A DNA stretch of 64,000 nucleotides from positions 1,178,001-1,242,000 of the forward strand of contig NC_082613.1 of NCBI RefSeq assembly GCF_030936135.1. Direction: 5' to 3'. Under the pieces are notes generated by a model. It made no database searches. It saw only the letters and a program-made list of their open reading frames with translations, and was not told the DNA's origin. Both the position numbers and the translations under genes were made by a program. Source of the stretch: Gavia stellata (Eukaryota > Chordata > Aves > Gaviiformes > Gaviidae). Every line of letters starts with the position of its first letter. Position 1 is the first letter of the stretch. Positions 38,129 through 50,702 of the stretch are shown piece by piece.

Positions 38129-41100
38129 ATGGGAAACGGCATGAGCCAGGTAATGGGGAGCACTGGGGCGGCTGCTCTGCGGGGCTGGCCGTACCAGGGC
38201 GGCTTGTCCCGGTGCTGGAGGTGGGAGACGCTGGCCTGGCAGCTCGCTCTGCCATGCCAAGTGGCGTTTCACCTGCCAGCACCGGATCCGGCACAGGGCT
38301 CGGCTCTCAGGCAGCTTGTTTACCTACCGGCAGAGCGGAATTGGAGGAGAAGGAGGCAGGGACGCTGCGCCAGCCCGCAGCCGTGGCTCGTCCCTGCAGC
38401 TGCCCGGGGAACTGTGGAGGGCAGGGGTGACAGCGAGCCCTTCCCAGGGAGGGGGAAAGCTTTCCCAAAGCCTTTAAAACCAAGGTACCAGCTCCCAAGC
38501 ACACACCAGGAGTCCTGTGTGACCCCGAGCCCGGCCGTCCTGCACCCCCTGCTCAGCGGGGCTGGGCTGTGCGTGGGGCTCAGCATCACTGGGCAGAGGG
38601 GACGGGTGCTATTTTATGGTCATTTGAGCTTCCCCTTGTCACAGGTGAACAGAGACACCTTCTTCCTGCAAGAATCTCCAGCTCCTAAGCTTTAAACCCC
38701 CCTCCCCAGCCCTTGACCACTCATTATCCGGGGCAGTGCCCAGTGCTGCAGACGGGGCTGTGCTGCCCCGTTTTCTCCAGCGAGGAGTGGGTCAGAAGGG
38801 TGCTGGGGACGGGAACGTGCCGCTATTTGTAGCTCGGCGTCCTGCCCTTGGGAGCTGCCCTTGCTAACTGACGCTCTCCTAACAGCTCATTTCAGTGCCG
38901 CAGCTGCAAGTTAAAGACGCCCTGTCGATAGAAAATTGATCTAAAATCTTAGGAATCATAAAAAAACCCTCCTCAAGCTGTTTGACCAAGAGAAACGTTT
39001 CCAAGCGTGGGCAGTGAGATAAATGTGAGCTCAGCTGTGCTGGTAGAAATCACCTCTGCCTGCCCAGGTCCTGGGCACCTGAGATCGCAGCAGGGAGAAG
39101 TTGGAGGGGAACCAGCTGGACATGGGGGTCAACAGCCCGGGGAGCCTCACTGCCCAGGCTGGGAGAAAGGGAAAATATAAAATAGCTCCGGGTAAGAAGG
39201 GATGCAAGGTATCCTGCTTCTGCACCCACAGTGCAATTAACAGAGGCATTGTCAAGTAATTATCTTTTCATCATGTGAAGTGGAATTTCACAAGGAAAAT
39301 AAGACGAAGACACAGTGTCCAGAGCAATCTGTTAGAAAGGGGGTCCCTGCAGTGCAGAGTGAGGGGAGCAGAGGTTGGGGCTGGGGGGGACCACCGCATC
39401 CCCCCAGGCTTCTCCATGCCTGGTGTTTCCCATCCCTCGTGCGGCAGGACTTCCGCAGGCCACGGGTATCGTCCAAGCCTGGACGGATGCGTCTGCAGCT
39501 TGCTGAGCTCAGATAAAAAGCCTTGACAAAGAATTTATTGATAATAAGCAAAAGGAGCAATAGAAGAGCTATAGCCGACTCCCAGCTCCTGTGAGGGTGC
39601 AGCGCCGGGCGGTTGCACAGGTTGGGGTCCCCGGGGTGCATCCAGCCCCGCGGGCTGCACGCCAGAACAGCGGCAGCCCCAGGAGTGCCCACGGTCAGCT
39701 GCACCAGCACTGCTCCTGCCCCGGCGCTGGTGACGGTCACGTTAACGGCAGAACTTTGGCCTTTCTGACCAAGGTCGCTGCTTCCCATGGGGGGTCCCGG
39801 CGCGGTGGGTACCACGGCATGAGGTTGCTGCTCATGCTGCCACTTCTCCTTGTGTCCCACAGATCCTCCCCGGCCTCTACCTTGGGAACTTCATCGGTAA
39901 GTGAAGCCCTGCCACCGCAGAGACGTCCTCCAGCTGGGGAGCTCCTCCACCCCGGGAGGACGGGAGACATCCTCTGCTCCGGCCCACGGTTTGGTGCCTC
40001 GAGGGAGCTCCCTGCCCACACACCCTCGCGGTGCCTTCTGTCGGTGCTGCCCTTGGGTGGGCTGTGTCAGGGGCTCAGCAAAGGGCACTCGGCTTCTCCA
40101 TCCACAGTGGGAGGGCTTGGGGGCTCTCCTGGCATGTGAGCACTTGATGCCTCATCTTCTGGCTGGTGGATGAGAGCTGCTTTCCAGCCCGTCCTGTTCC
40201 CCGTCATCCCAGTTTGCTTAAGCCCAGCTCAGGACATCCCTCGGCTGGCAGAGCCCCTTCCCCTGCCTTCCCTGCTTGTCCCCAGCTGCCCCTGGGGAGG
40301 GGGGAGCGTGGGGAGCTCAGGCCCGAGCAGATGCAGGTGCTGAGCCTTCCAGCTGGGTAGCATGGACAGAGGCGGCGAAGAGTGGGGCTGACTCAGGCTG
40401 CATCCTCCTGTGCCAAGGTATCCTCCGCTGCAGTGAGCGATTGTCCTGCGCGAACCTCACGCACCACAGTGCAAACCCCGCCGCATGCTTACTTGCACCG
40501 CGTTCGTGCCTCCCTGCCTGCAAACGCTGCCCGATGCCCTGCCAGCACCCACCACGTGCACCGCTCTGCCGCTTGCTTTGTGTGGGCAGCAGCGAGAGTG
40601 GAGGCACCAGGGGGAAACACAAGGCAGAAACCCTCTGCCTTCGCTTTGATTTCCTTATTTAACGGCTGCCCTGAGCTCTCGGGACACGTGGAGGGAAGGG
40701 GCTGAGCAGGGCCGTGGCCTCGCCAGGAAGGGTGCCGGCAGCCTGTCCCTGAGGTGACGCTGTCGGCGGGGACCTGGAAGCCCTCGCAGCCGTCCCACTT
40801 CCCCTGTGTGAGGCAGTGAGCTGGGCAGGCTGGGAGGGGACGGGGGCACGCGGTGGGGCACCAGGGAGAGCCAGGCTTCGCTTTAAGAGAGTCCTGTATG
40901 AGTTCACCCGCTGTGGTGGGCTGTGCCATGCACCCGAGCCGGCGCGGACCCCATGCTGGGAGCAGAGGAGCTGGTGGTGCTGCTCCAGCACGAGAGAGCA
41001 GGACGGGGGTGGCTCAGGGTGATACACCCCAGTATCACAGCTATAGCAGATGCAGGAGAGTGCTGCCCACCCTCAGGAGGGAGTTTCTCCCAGGGTCACC

Positions 41101-44100
41101 CCTTCTCACGCCGATTCACTATTTTAAGGGGGTTTCATTGTCAGGGGACAACTCATGACCAACTACTGAAATGCTGAAAAAACAGCATTTATTACTGCTC
41201 CTGCCTCCCTAACGGCTCATTTGGCAGCTTGATTCCTTCTGTAGGTGCTGAGAAGGTTTAAAAATGCTGGTGTGAACTGCTAAGAAAATGTCATTGGAGC
41301 CTGAGCGGCAGCCCTGGCTGGGACAGCCCTGTGCTCCCTGCACCCCACGGAGCACCTTGGGGTGGGCTGGGGGGGCTGCGGCTTGCTGGGAGCAGAGGGC
41401 AAGGGCACCTGGATCCCAGGTTCATCACAGGGGTAACCACTGACGTGGGGTCTTGGCCTGATGGCACCCAAGCATCGCTCTACCAAGAGATCCGGGGCAA
41501 TGACAAGGACTTCAGGCCTGCTGAATTAAGCTCTGGAGACTCAGAGGCGTTTTCTCCATCTGAAAGCTTTTCCAGCCGCTGTAAGCCTTGACACTGATGT
41601 CACTAATTGCCATCACTCTGCCTGCTCGAGGCAGGTGGGAAGGTGGTGGGTGCTGTGCAAGTCCCCACGAGGGTCCCCACCTCCCTCCCCACACGCACAT
41701 GGCACGGCTCGCCCACGGAGTGTCTCTCTCGAGACTCACTCCTATTAAAATTCACATCATGCCGTTAGCACGTCGCGGTCTGGATTCCCGAGCCAAGGTT
41801 TTACACCATGCGAAAGTTTAGAAACCCAAAGCGACGAGATGGGAAAATGTTACTCCTCCTCTCCGGCAGCTCATGCAGCGTCCGCTGGTCGTGGCATGAA
41901 AGGGAGATGGCTACGAAGCTGCTCAGCCAGCAAGACGATCACGCTCCCCTCCCAGTGTAACAACCGCTGTGCTGGACCTGTGACCAGGATCACAGCCAGG
42001 GATGCTGAAGCATTAGTGAGAAGCAGGTCAGGCAGCTGAGGATAGCTCATTTCTGCGCGTTCAGCTGCAGAGAGGATACACGCAGAGTGCTGCGCGTCGC
42101 CGTTCCGGTGTTTTCTGCAGATCCCTCGGGTGCTAAAGAGGAGCTTAGACAGAGTGAGCCAAACTCGGGGTTGATACAAATGGCTGCAGCTCCACTTCCA
42201 TAGTTCACAAGATAAAGCAGATCCCTCAGGCTGCAGCAAGTCCCATCGCTACGTGCGTGTTTGCACAGGGGAGGTGCAGGCAGAGCGCGCATCTCCTCCC
42301 CAAGCTGGGGACAAGTACAGGCAGGCAGCTGCCTGCTTGCAAAGGAGGGAGTTTTGCCATGTGGGTGTGAATGCTCACCCCAGCATCAGCAGCCAGGTCG
42401 AGTGCCTTCACAGGGAGGAGGTCTCTGGTTTGGTACCACGGGGTTTGCGTTCCAGATTTTCAGGGTGCGTTTGCGTATTTGCCCGTGTCTGCACCGCTGC
42501 ACGCAGGGAGTGTGATGCAGCTGATCCCCTGGAGCAAGGCTTTGCATGCTGGGCTGTCTGCGGGAGCACAGCGGATGCGCTTGTGGGAAGAGAAGGGTAA
42601 GTAAGAAATGAATAGATGCTAACATCTAGTTTTGTCCTTTAGATGCCAAAGACCTGGAACAGCTAAACCGGAACAAGATCACCCACATCATTTCGATCCA
42701 TGAATCTCCCCAGCCCTTGCTGCAGGTAGGGTCCCATGCCCGACGCCACCGTGCAGATTTCTGCAGCTCTTTCCATGCTGCAGCACCTTCCTTCCCCCTC
42801 TGAGCACCCCACGGCATGTATACCTCTCCCCTCTCCCCGCCAGCAGTCCCGGAGGAGCTGGGCAGCCCCCCCGCTCTGGGAAACTGGCTGTCTTGTGATG
42901 ATAACCTGGCCTTGAATGGGAAACTGCTTCCAGCTCTCCAGCCTCATCTTGTTTCCCACCCCCCCACCAGCCGCCTGTCCCCCCCTGCCTTCCCCACACT
43001 CCTGCCAAGGGAGAGAGCGGCCCCGTCCCAGCGCAGGGGGATGCTGTGCTGGGGGAGCGAAGCCCCGCAGGCAGCGCTGGGGCGAGGAGCAAAGGCACTG
43101 CCAGACCAGCTGCGAGCACCCGTGACACCCCGACCACAGCACCCGACTTTCTCCTCTTCCTTTTGTGTCTTCCAGGACATTACCTACCTCCGCATCCCCC
43201 TGCCCGACACCCCCGAGGCCAACATGTGAGTACCCCGGGGAGGCCGGGGCTGGCTCGGGGCATGCGGGAGGGCTGGGCTCCGCAGGGCAATTCGGGGTGA
43301 GGGCTCACAGCACCCCGAGCCCTTGAGGTGCTGCCTCCAGCTCCTCAAGCGCAGCAACCCACAGGCTGAGGCACAGTGCCGCGGTGCTGGGGACCACCTC
43401 GGGACCCGACAGCATCCCAGCTCAGTGACCACTGGGGAGTGGGTCCCGGCTCTGGGGCAAGGCGAGGGGCAGCCCCGCTGCAGCGCCGATGGAGAGGAGC
43501 AGCGAGCATCCCCCCGGGAGGAGCCTGGGGCGGGGAGAGCGGGTAGAAGGTGTGGAGCTGGAGGTGCGAGCAGCCAAGCTCCCTCTGCCCCAGCATGAGT
43601 CCATGGGGAGCCCCGCAGAGCCCTGCACATCCCCGGCACAGCTGCACGGCTGCACCCGCTCTGGCACGGCGTGGGCTGGTTCATGTGCCTTCCCTTGGGA
43701 AACAACAGCACTGAGCTGCTCAGGTCTCAGCAGCTGCTGATGGTGCCTGTAAAGCAACAGGCAGTTTATGCTAGTGTTTCATCCGCAAATGCTCAGGGCT
43801 GCTCTGCCTGCAGCCTGAAAATCCTCTTCCACCCCTGAAGTCCTTATTCTGTCTGGTTTTTTTTTCCTGCTAGCAAGAGGCACTTCAAGGAATGCATCAG
43901 TTTTATCCACCAGTGTCGCCTGCATGGAGGGAACTGCCTCGTCCACTGGTAACATGTCTTTCCCCATGCCCGATGCCATGCCCCCCCAGCACAGCAGAGA
44001 AGAAAAGACCCAGCCCCCTGCTTTGGCTGCAGACCCCTGATGAAAGCCAGTCTGTGCCAGAGGGCTCCGTGCCCACAGATCCACCCAGGATCCACCCTCA

Positions 44101-44975
44101 GCTGTGGCTTGGGCCTCAAACCCAGCGGGATCCAGGCAGCCCTGGAGACGGAGAAGCTTTTTGCCGCAGCTGAGTGAGTGGGAAGAGCAGGGTTTGGGGC
44201 AGACAGCCAGGCAGCGGCCGCTGCTCTCACTTCCCCGGGGAGGAGCGGGTATTTATAGGCACTGATGGAGAGGACCTTGGAAGGGCTCAGGCTTCCTGAA
44301 GAGCAAGTTCTCGGAGAAGAGGAACTGAAATAGCTGAAGCACAGGGGTGGAGGAAGGGGCGAGCGTGGGGTCAGGGTGTGGCGCTGACAGCAGCCCTTCG
44401 TCCCTTTCCCTTGCCAGCCTCGCCGGCATCTCCCGCAGTACCACCGTGGTTGTCGCCTACGTCATGGCCGTCACGGAGCTGAGCTGCCAGGAGGTGCTGG
44501 AGGCCGTCCGAACCGTCCGGCCCGTCGCCAACCCCAACCCCGGCTTCAGGCAGCAGCTGGCTGAGTTCGGCGGCGGCGCAGCCCGCAAGGTGGGACCAGC
44601 CTCTGCCACCCATGCTCTGCTCCGCAGCTGAGCCTGCCCACAGGTCTCAGAGCAAGGACGAGTTCCCAGGGGACCAGGTTGCTTCCCCCGGTCCCCTTGC
44701 TGGCAGGCTTGGACCTGCCCTTGGAAACAGGCACCTTAGTTTGCTTCTCCCTCCTTCCCCAGGTCCGCAGGCACCTGAAGCAGAGGTATGGGACATCGCC
44801 TTTCAACGACGAGGAAGAAATAAAGGCTTTGCTGCCAGCGGGGAGAGGAGGACCACCCAGGACAGAGGGAGCTCTGCAAGGACTGGTCCCAAGAACCAGA
44901 GACATCAGAAGCACAACTCCCTTCCTGCTGCGGGTGAAGAGGACGTTCTCCTGCATCCCGGCTTGTCTGAAGTGA
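38129..44975 (+). CDS. DUSP15: Dual-specificity phosphatase 15 (VHY)
   Basis: Seven coding exons: 38129-38149, 39863-39896, 42643-42725, 43176-43225, 43874-43948, 44418-44589 and 44763-44975. The product is 215 residues (human about 232-235). It starts MGNGMSQILPGLYLGNFI. Gly2 is a predicted N-myristoylation site that would hold the enzyme at membranes, as shown for human DUSP15. The catalytic set is complete: general acid Asp57 in LPDTPEAN and the loop HCLAGISRS with Cys88 and the Arg of CX5R. The Cys88 codon is split by intron 5 (TG at 43947-43948, C at 44418). The C-terminal half (RTFSCIPACLK) is shorter than human. The family dephosphorylates Ser/Thr/Tyr sites, and DUSP15 acts in oligodendrocyte differentiation (family knowledge). 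The gene looks intact. Confidence 0.95.
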
Positions 44976-45700
44976 CCCCAGCCGAGGGAGAGCAGCAAGA
45001 ATCGCCCAACAGCCTGGGAGAGGAAGGAGCCGGAACACAGCGGGCTGGGGGAGCACTGTGGAGGGGAGCCGCACCAAGCCCAGCTCCTTCTTCTCCTCTG
45101 GGGTGCGAGCGTGCCATCCTCTGTCCTGGCTCTCAGCTGCCGGGGAGGGATTCATGTGCGCTGCTGGGCTCTGCAGCGCTCGGTGGGCTCAGCCTCTTCG
45201 TATCCGGCATGTTGGGGACGCCTGCACCCAGGTCTCTGCCCCCAGGTCACCGTGGGCTCCTGCTCGGGGCAGAGTGACAGAGGGGGTCTCTCCTGCTGTG
45301 GTGCCAGCCCCCAGGTGATGTGGGCAGCAGCTTTAGCACTTGGGTACCCACTGCATGGGCTTCGGGGTGCACAGGGTACAGGAGAGCCAGCGCTCCCCTC
45401 GGAGTGGTTTCCCCACCAGCAGCACAAGCTCCCAGAGCCGAGGTGGCTGCGGAGCAGGGACACACGGGTGCATTAGCAGGGAATGCCACCACACCGGCTC
45501 CCAGGCAAGGGTTCAGCTCCAGCCCGGCCAAGCACAAGCCCTGAGCAAGCACTGTAGCTTTAGGAGTCCATTGCACCCCATTCCCACCCATCCCAGGGCA
45601 CAATCTTTAAAAGGTGGGAGCTAAGCGTTTAACCTGGCCAGACCTCACTAAAGCAGAGCCTTAAGCCATTTTGCTCAAAGACTTTCTATGTCCCCCCAGT

Positions 45701-45706
45701 AATAAA
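45701..45706 (+). promoter_or_regulatory. DUSP15: DUSP15 poly(A) signal (AATAAA)
   Basis: First AATAAA downstream of the DUSP15 stop, giving a 3' UTR of about 750 nt. Confidence 0.6.
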
Positions 45707-45729
45707 AACCTATTCTCCGCAGTCTGCCT

Positions 45730-48700
45730 GGGGCGCAGTCTGACTCCCCTGCGATGGCCAGATCTGAAGGGGGACACTAAGGAGGAAGGTCCAGGCAAGG
45801 GGCAGGTCTGGAGGCTGCTGCTGGCCGCTCTCTGCAAGCCCAGGGAGGAGTGGGGAAGGAGTGGACTGGGGACACCGGCACGCCTGGACAGAGGACCACC
45901 CTGCTGCCGTGTGGGAAGGTTACAAGAGAGGCCAGAAACCCAGGTGCCATGGCAGGACTCTCTGCGGGGACAGGGTCTGCTCCAGGAGAGGTTGGGCAGC
46001 AGCAGGCAGGCACTCACATGGAGCTGTTCCACTGCCGCCTCTCCGCTCACGGCGTCCAGGAGCTTGCTGGCTCCAGCTGCGGGGAGCACTGGGAGCCTGG
46101 CCCCAGCCAGGCATCACAAGCCCCAGCCCCTCCCTAGCCCCGTCCCATTTGCACCTTCCCCTGGGGCAGAGTCCCAGGTGGGGAAGATGCTGGGGACGCC
46201 CAGCTGGGTCATCAGCATCCCCCCTGCTGGGAGCCAGAGCATGTTTCTGGGGTCCCCCTTGTCCCTGCCACCCCTCTCCCACAGGGGAGGGTGTCCCCCA
46301 GGAGCCAGAGACAAGGGTATGGGTGCCTGCAGGGAGGTTTGCATCTCTGCGTGTGATGGGGTGCCAGGCACGAGGTCCCAGAGTGAAGGAGCTTCCTGGG
46401 AAGCAGGGACTGCCTCTACCCTGGCAGCTTCCCGGAGACATCAACGTGGGACAGGGCATGCCCGTCAGTAATTAATAATCGCTCCTTTACCCCTGCGTGG
46501 CAGCTGTGGCTGGAGACGAGCAGCCAGCTGGGCATCCCACGGGTCCCTTGATGCCCACCGTGTCAGTGCTCGGGCAGTGTGGGGCCCCACATGCCATGGG
46601 TGCTGCAAGGGGTGCACAGAGCAGCAGGAGGGGCTGGTGGCTGAGATGGCCTTATACCCGCCGCCCCGGGCTGGTGTGCCGTGCCATGCTCCACCTTTTG
46701 GCACCCTAAGCCTCCCCTTTCATTTACAGGAGGGTAATTTAGGAGGGTGCTGCAGCTCCTGGGAGCCCGGCAGCTGCTGTGTAAACAGCCGCTTGGCAGG
46801 ACTCGCACACCCGCTCCCGTTTCACCTCTGCAGAGCTGCAGGGCCACGGTTTCTCCCTGCCGGGCTGGGTGCTGCCTTGGGATGACCTGGGCAGGCTGGG
46901 AGCCCGACTCCCGCCTCACGGGACAGACACTGAGCCCACGGAGTAACTGGGGGTGCATCATCCCCCGCTGCTCCTGCACCCTCCACCGTGGGGTCCCCCT
47001 CTCCTCCCAGCTCCTGCCAGGCTGCTCTCCCCACTCCCTCGCCCCCAAGGCCAGGGCTCTCCAGCACCCTTTGGCCCCCCAGCACCCCGCAGGGTGGTGG
47101 CCCCGTGCCCCAGGACCACAGATCCAGGATGGATGTGTGCCTCGTGCCTGGCTGCACCCTCCCGTGAGCCCCATGCTGGGACACGCTGTGCCGAGGCGTT
47201 TACACCCGGGGTTCCCCTGTTCACGCTGTAAACCCACGGTGAGGCTGAAGGCTGAGCAATGGCACCTCCAGCCCAGCTCCACGGCACAGCAAAATGTATT
47301 TATTTTGGCAAACCTGGTTTGCACCACTGGAAAAACCCAGGTGAAGGCAGGGTTAGCTGTGAGTTAATGTTTGACTCCTTTTGAAGCTCATTTTGGCGTG
47401 AAAAGTTTAAGGGTTAAGCGGCTTTGCCTTCCCGGTGCAGGGAGCAGCATGGCAGGGAAAACAGCTTCTGAGCATCTTCGCTGATGCCGGGGTAATTAGA
47501 TCCCGCGAGTCCTGGGCGTCACCGCGCGGCTGTCAGACGAGATTAAATCCCTGGCTGATAAAGGCTTATCCCGTCAGGCTGGGGCTGCCTAACGAGCCAG
47601 CAGCTATGATTATCTCGTGGCCTTGGATCTAATCTGTGCAAGCCGTTGAGAGAGAGTGTGCAACGACCCCTCGCCATCAGCCTGCTTCCCAAGGCAGAAA
47701 GGGGGGATACGGATTCTCTGTCAGTCAGTCCTGCGCCCTTTTCCCGGAACACGGCCCCCAGCTTGCCCGGATGAGGGGTGCAGGGGGGGCCAGGGCGCTG
47801 CCCCAGCAGAGGCGCAGCCGGCTGGAAATCCCCTCCTTGCTGGCGTGGTGCAGAGAGCAGAGCAGCTTCCTGCGCCGCCCCGAGCGTGGCAGGGTGCCAG
47901 GCCGGCCGCGGCAGCACCGAGCAGGATAGCTGCAGACTGCCAGGGTGAGGGCGAGCGTGGCCCAGCACTGACTGGGCTGGGGGGATCCTACCTGCTGCCC
48001 CTCTCCCCCTTCCCAAAGCGGGACTCCCGCAGCTCCCGGTGCTCAGAGCCTCAGCGCTGGCATCGCCATCTCCGCCTCCCAGGCAGGGAGAGATGTGGTG
48101 TGGCAGACGCCAGGTTAGCCGCGGCCCTGCACCCCGAGCAGGCGCAGGTGGGGCAGGCAGGCTTTGCTCTGCGGCAAAGGGGCCACGGACAGGCTCAGTA
48201 AGGAGAGGAAACCCTCGCCAGCGTGGCTGGCTCGTACACCCCTGCGTGGCACTGTGTGCCCTCTGTGCCACGTGGCTGTGCCCCGGTCCCCACGTCCTTC
48301 GGGAAAGCCCGGGGCTGGGTGCTGTGCTGCTGCTTATTCATTTCGAGGCTTTGCAGCCCGGAGCAGCCCGCCGGCTCTTGGGAGCCTTGTCTCTCCTCCC
48401 CGCGAGAGGTGACTTTCTCTGACTCAGAGCTGGAAAGGAAACCCAGTGGGCTGTGAAAGGAGACCCGGTGGGCTGTGGGCCGGGTGGAAGAGCCAGGTTT
48501 CCCCGCACAGTGACATGTGGCTCTGCCACAGTGATGGAGGAGCCGACACCGGTGTCACCCCAGGGCAGCCCAGTGAGCCCAGAGGGCAAAGCCCACTCAG
48601 CCCATGCCAGGCTGCTGGGGTGGGTGGGGGTCACACCGCCAGCCCTGCTCCAGCACAGCCCTTTGCAAGGGCAGCGGGGCAGTGCTTGGTACCGGCCAGA

Positions 48701-49400
48701 TCCATCCCTGCCCTGCGCAAGGTGAAATCCCTCTTCCTCCTGAAAGGACGGCTGAGCCGAGCTCCTCACTGGAAGGAGGGAGGGATAGACCCTCCTGGTA
48801 GCCACAGCAGTGAGGATGGATGCTCAGGAGTCAGCCGGGAGCGAAGGGGCTGTCTGGGACCCTGCGCTGGACCCAGCCCTCTCCTGGCACTGACACCCAT
48901 CTCACCCACGTGTGCACCAACACGTTCACCCACCTCCCCGCAGAGCAGCGCAGGCGCGGGAAGTCGTTTTCCGAGGTGTGGGAAGGCCAATGCCCAGAAG
49001 TGCCATGACCACAGGCGCTGCGTGTCCTCTGTGGGGATGGCTTCTGCCGGGGCCGGCGGGGAGCCGGTGCAGGCGCGGGATGAGTCAGGCTCCCTCGCAG
49101 GCCCCTGGCAGCCCTTGGCACAGCTCATCTCATCCCTTCCCACCCAGTTCCCATTCGACTCAGCAGCCAGGCCTGCGCAAGGCAGATGCGAGTGTTAGAG
49201 CAGAGGAGAGATTTGAGAGCTGGGGCATCGTCACTGCTCACACCAGCCTGGAAACCCTGTGCCTATTCCCGCAGCTCCCCACACCCGTGGGCTGAGATGC
49301 TGGTCCCATGGGAGGACACGGCCCCTGGGGCAGGGAGGTGTTCTGGTCCCCAAAGCAGGAGAATGGGGGAGCAGAGTCCCTTGTCCCCTGCAGGGAGTGT
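45730..49400. other. Intergenic region between DUSP15 and IRF10
   Basis: No exon recognised. A non-repetitive, A/T-balanced block at about 47280-47640 differs from its GC-rich surroundings and contains three GATA-type words in 60 bp (47556-47561, 47565-47570, 47610-47615). It may be a regulatory element. Confidence 0.45.
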
Positions 49401-49402
49401 GT

Positions 49403-50550
49403 GGGTGGCCCTGTCCCCTCTCCTGTGGGCTGCCCTGTCCCCTCTCCCATGGGTTGCCCTGTCCCCTCTCCCGCGAGTGGCCCTGTCCCCTCTCCCACAG
49501 GTGGCCCTGTCCCCTCTCCCATGGGCTGCCCTGTCCCCACTGCTGTGGGTTGCCCTGTCCCCTCTTCCATGGGCTGTTCTGTCCCCTCTCCTGTGGGTGG
49601 CCCTGTCCCCTCTCTCGTGGGCTGCCTTCTCCCCTCTCCCACGGGTGGCCCTGTCCCCTCTCCCACGGGTGGCCCTGTCCCCTCTTCCGTGGGCTGTTCT
49701 GTCCCCTCTCCTGTGGGTGGCCCTGTCCCCTCTTCCGTGGGCTGTTCTGTCCCCTCTCCTGTGGGCTGCCCTGTCCCCTCTTCCGCGGGTTGCCCTGTCC
49801 CCTCTCCCACAGGTGGCCCTGTCCCCTCTCCCATGGGCTGCCTTCTCCCCACTGCTGTGGGTTGCCCTGTCCCCTCTTCCGTGGGCTGTTCTGTCCCCTC
49901 TCCTGTGGGTGGCCCTGTCCCCTCTCTCGTGGGCTGCCTTCTCCCCTCTCCCACGGGTGGCCCTGTCCCCTCTCCCACGGGTGGCCCTGTCCCCTCTTCC
50001 GTGGGCTGTTCTGTCCCCTCTCCTGTGGGTGGCCCTGTCCCCTCTTCCGTGGGCTGTTCTGTCCCCTCTCCTGTGGGTGGCCCTGTCCCCTCTCTCGTGG
50101 GTTGCCCTGTCCCCTCTCCCACAGGTGGCCCTGTCCCCTCTCCCATGGGCGGCCCTGTCCCCACTGCTGTGGGTTGCCCTGTCCCCTCTTCCGTGGGCTG
50201 TTCTGTCCCCTCTCCCACGGGTGGCCCTGTCCCCTCTCCCACGGGTGGCCCTGTCCCCTCTTCCGTGGGCTGTTCTGTCCCCTCTCCTGTGGGTTGCCCT
50301 GTCCCCTCTTCCGCGGGTGGCCCTGTCCCCTCTCCCACAGGTGGCCCTGTCCCCACTGCTGTGGGTTGCCCTGTCCCCTCTTCCGTGGGCTGTTCTGTCC
50401 CCTCTCCTGTGGGTGGCCCTGTCCCCTCTCTCGTGGGCTGCCTTCTCCCCTCTCCCACGGGTGGCCCTGTCCCCTCTCCCACGGGTGGCCCTCTCCCCTC
50501 TCCCGCGGGTGGCCCTCTCCCCTCTCCCGCGGGCTGCCCCGTGTCCCCTC
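49403..50550. repeat. 24-bp minisatellite upstream of IRF10
   Basis: About 48 tandem copies of a 24-bp unit resembling CTGTCCCCTCTCCCACGGGT plus GGCC. Variants include TCTTCCGTGGGCTGTT, TCTCTCGTGGGCTGCC and CCACTGCTGTGGGTTGCC. The variants recur in a fixed order, so there is higher-order structure. The 24-bp period keeps all frames open and yields spurious octapeptide-repeat frames of 450-620 codons on both strands. The array ends about 45 bp before the interferon-response motifs of IRF10. Confidence 0.96.
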
Positions 50551-50594
50551 CCCTCCGGGCTGGCGGCGCAGCCAGAGCCGGCGGCATCGGGCGG

Positions 50595-50633
50595 GAAAGG
50601 GAAAGTGAAAGCCGGAGCCGCGCTTTCGCTTTC
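50595..50633. promoter_or_regulatory. IRF10: Paired ISRE/IRF elements in the IRF10 promoter
   Basis: The plus strand has GAAAGGGAAAGTGAAA (50595-50610), three GAAA half-sites at exact 6-bp spacing. Then TTTCGCTTTC (50624-50633) gives two more GAAA half-sites at the same spacing on the minus strand. This fits the consensus GAAANNGAAA bound by IRF proteins and ISGF3. It lies 70-108 bp upstream of the start codon. Confidence 0.75.
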
Positions 50634-50659
50634 GCCGCCCCGGCACGTTCCCTGGGGCG

Positions 50660-50699
50660 GCGGGGCCGGGCCGGGCCGGGCCGGGCCGGGCGCGGGGCC
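50660..50699 (+). repeat. GGGCC tandem repeat next to the IRF10 start
   Basis: About six GGGCC units ending only a few bases before the ATG, so probably transcribed in the 5' UTR. It is capable of G-quadruplex formation. Confidence 0.75.
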
Positions 50700-50702
50700 G
50701 CC

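Noticed and set aside
34999-38430. Open frames of 250-660 codons (GGTPGGQSG-like, MGQAAVG-like, PCLPHAHPC-like strings)
   Set aside because: They are translations of the C-rich and 21-bp minisatellites. Overlapping frames exist on both strands and none has splice or homology support.
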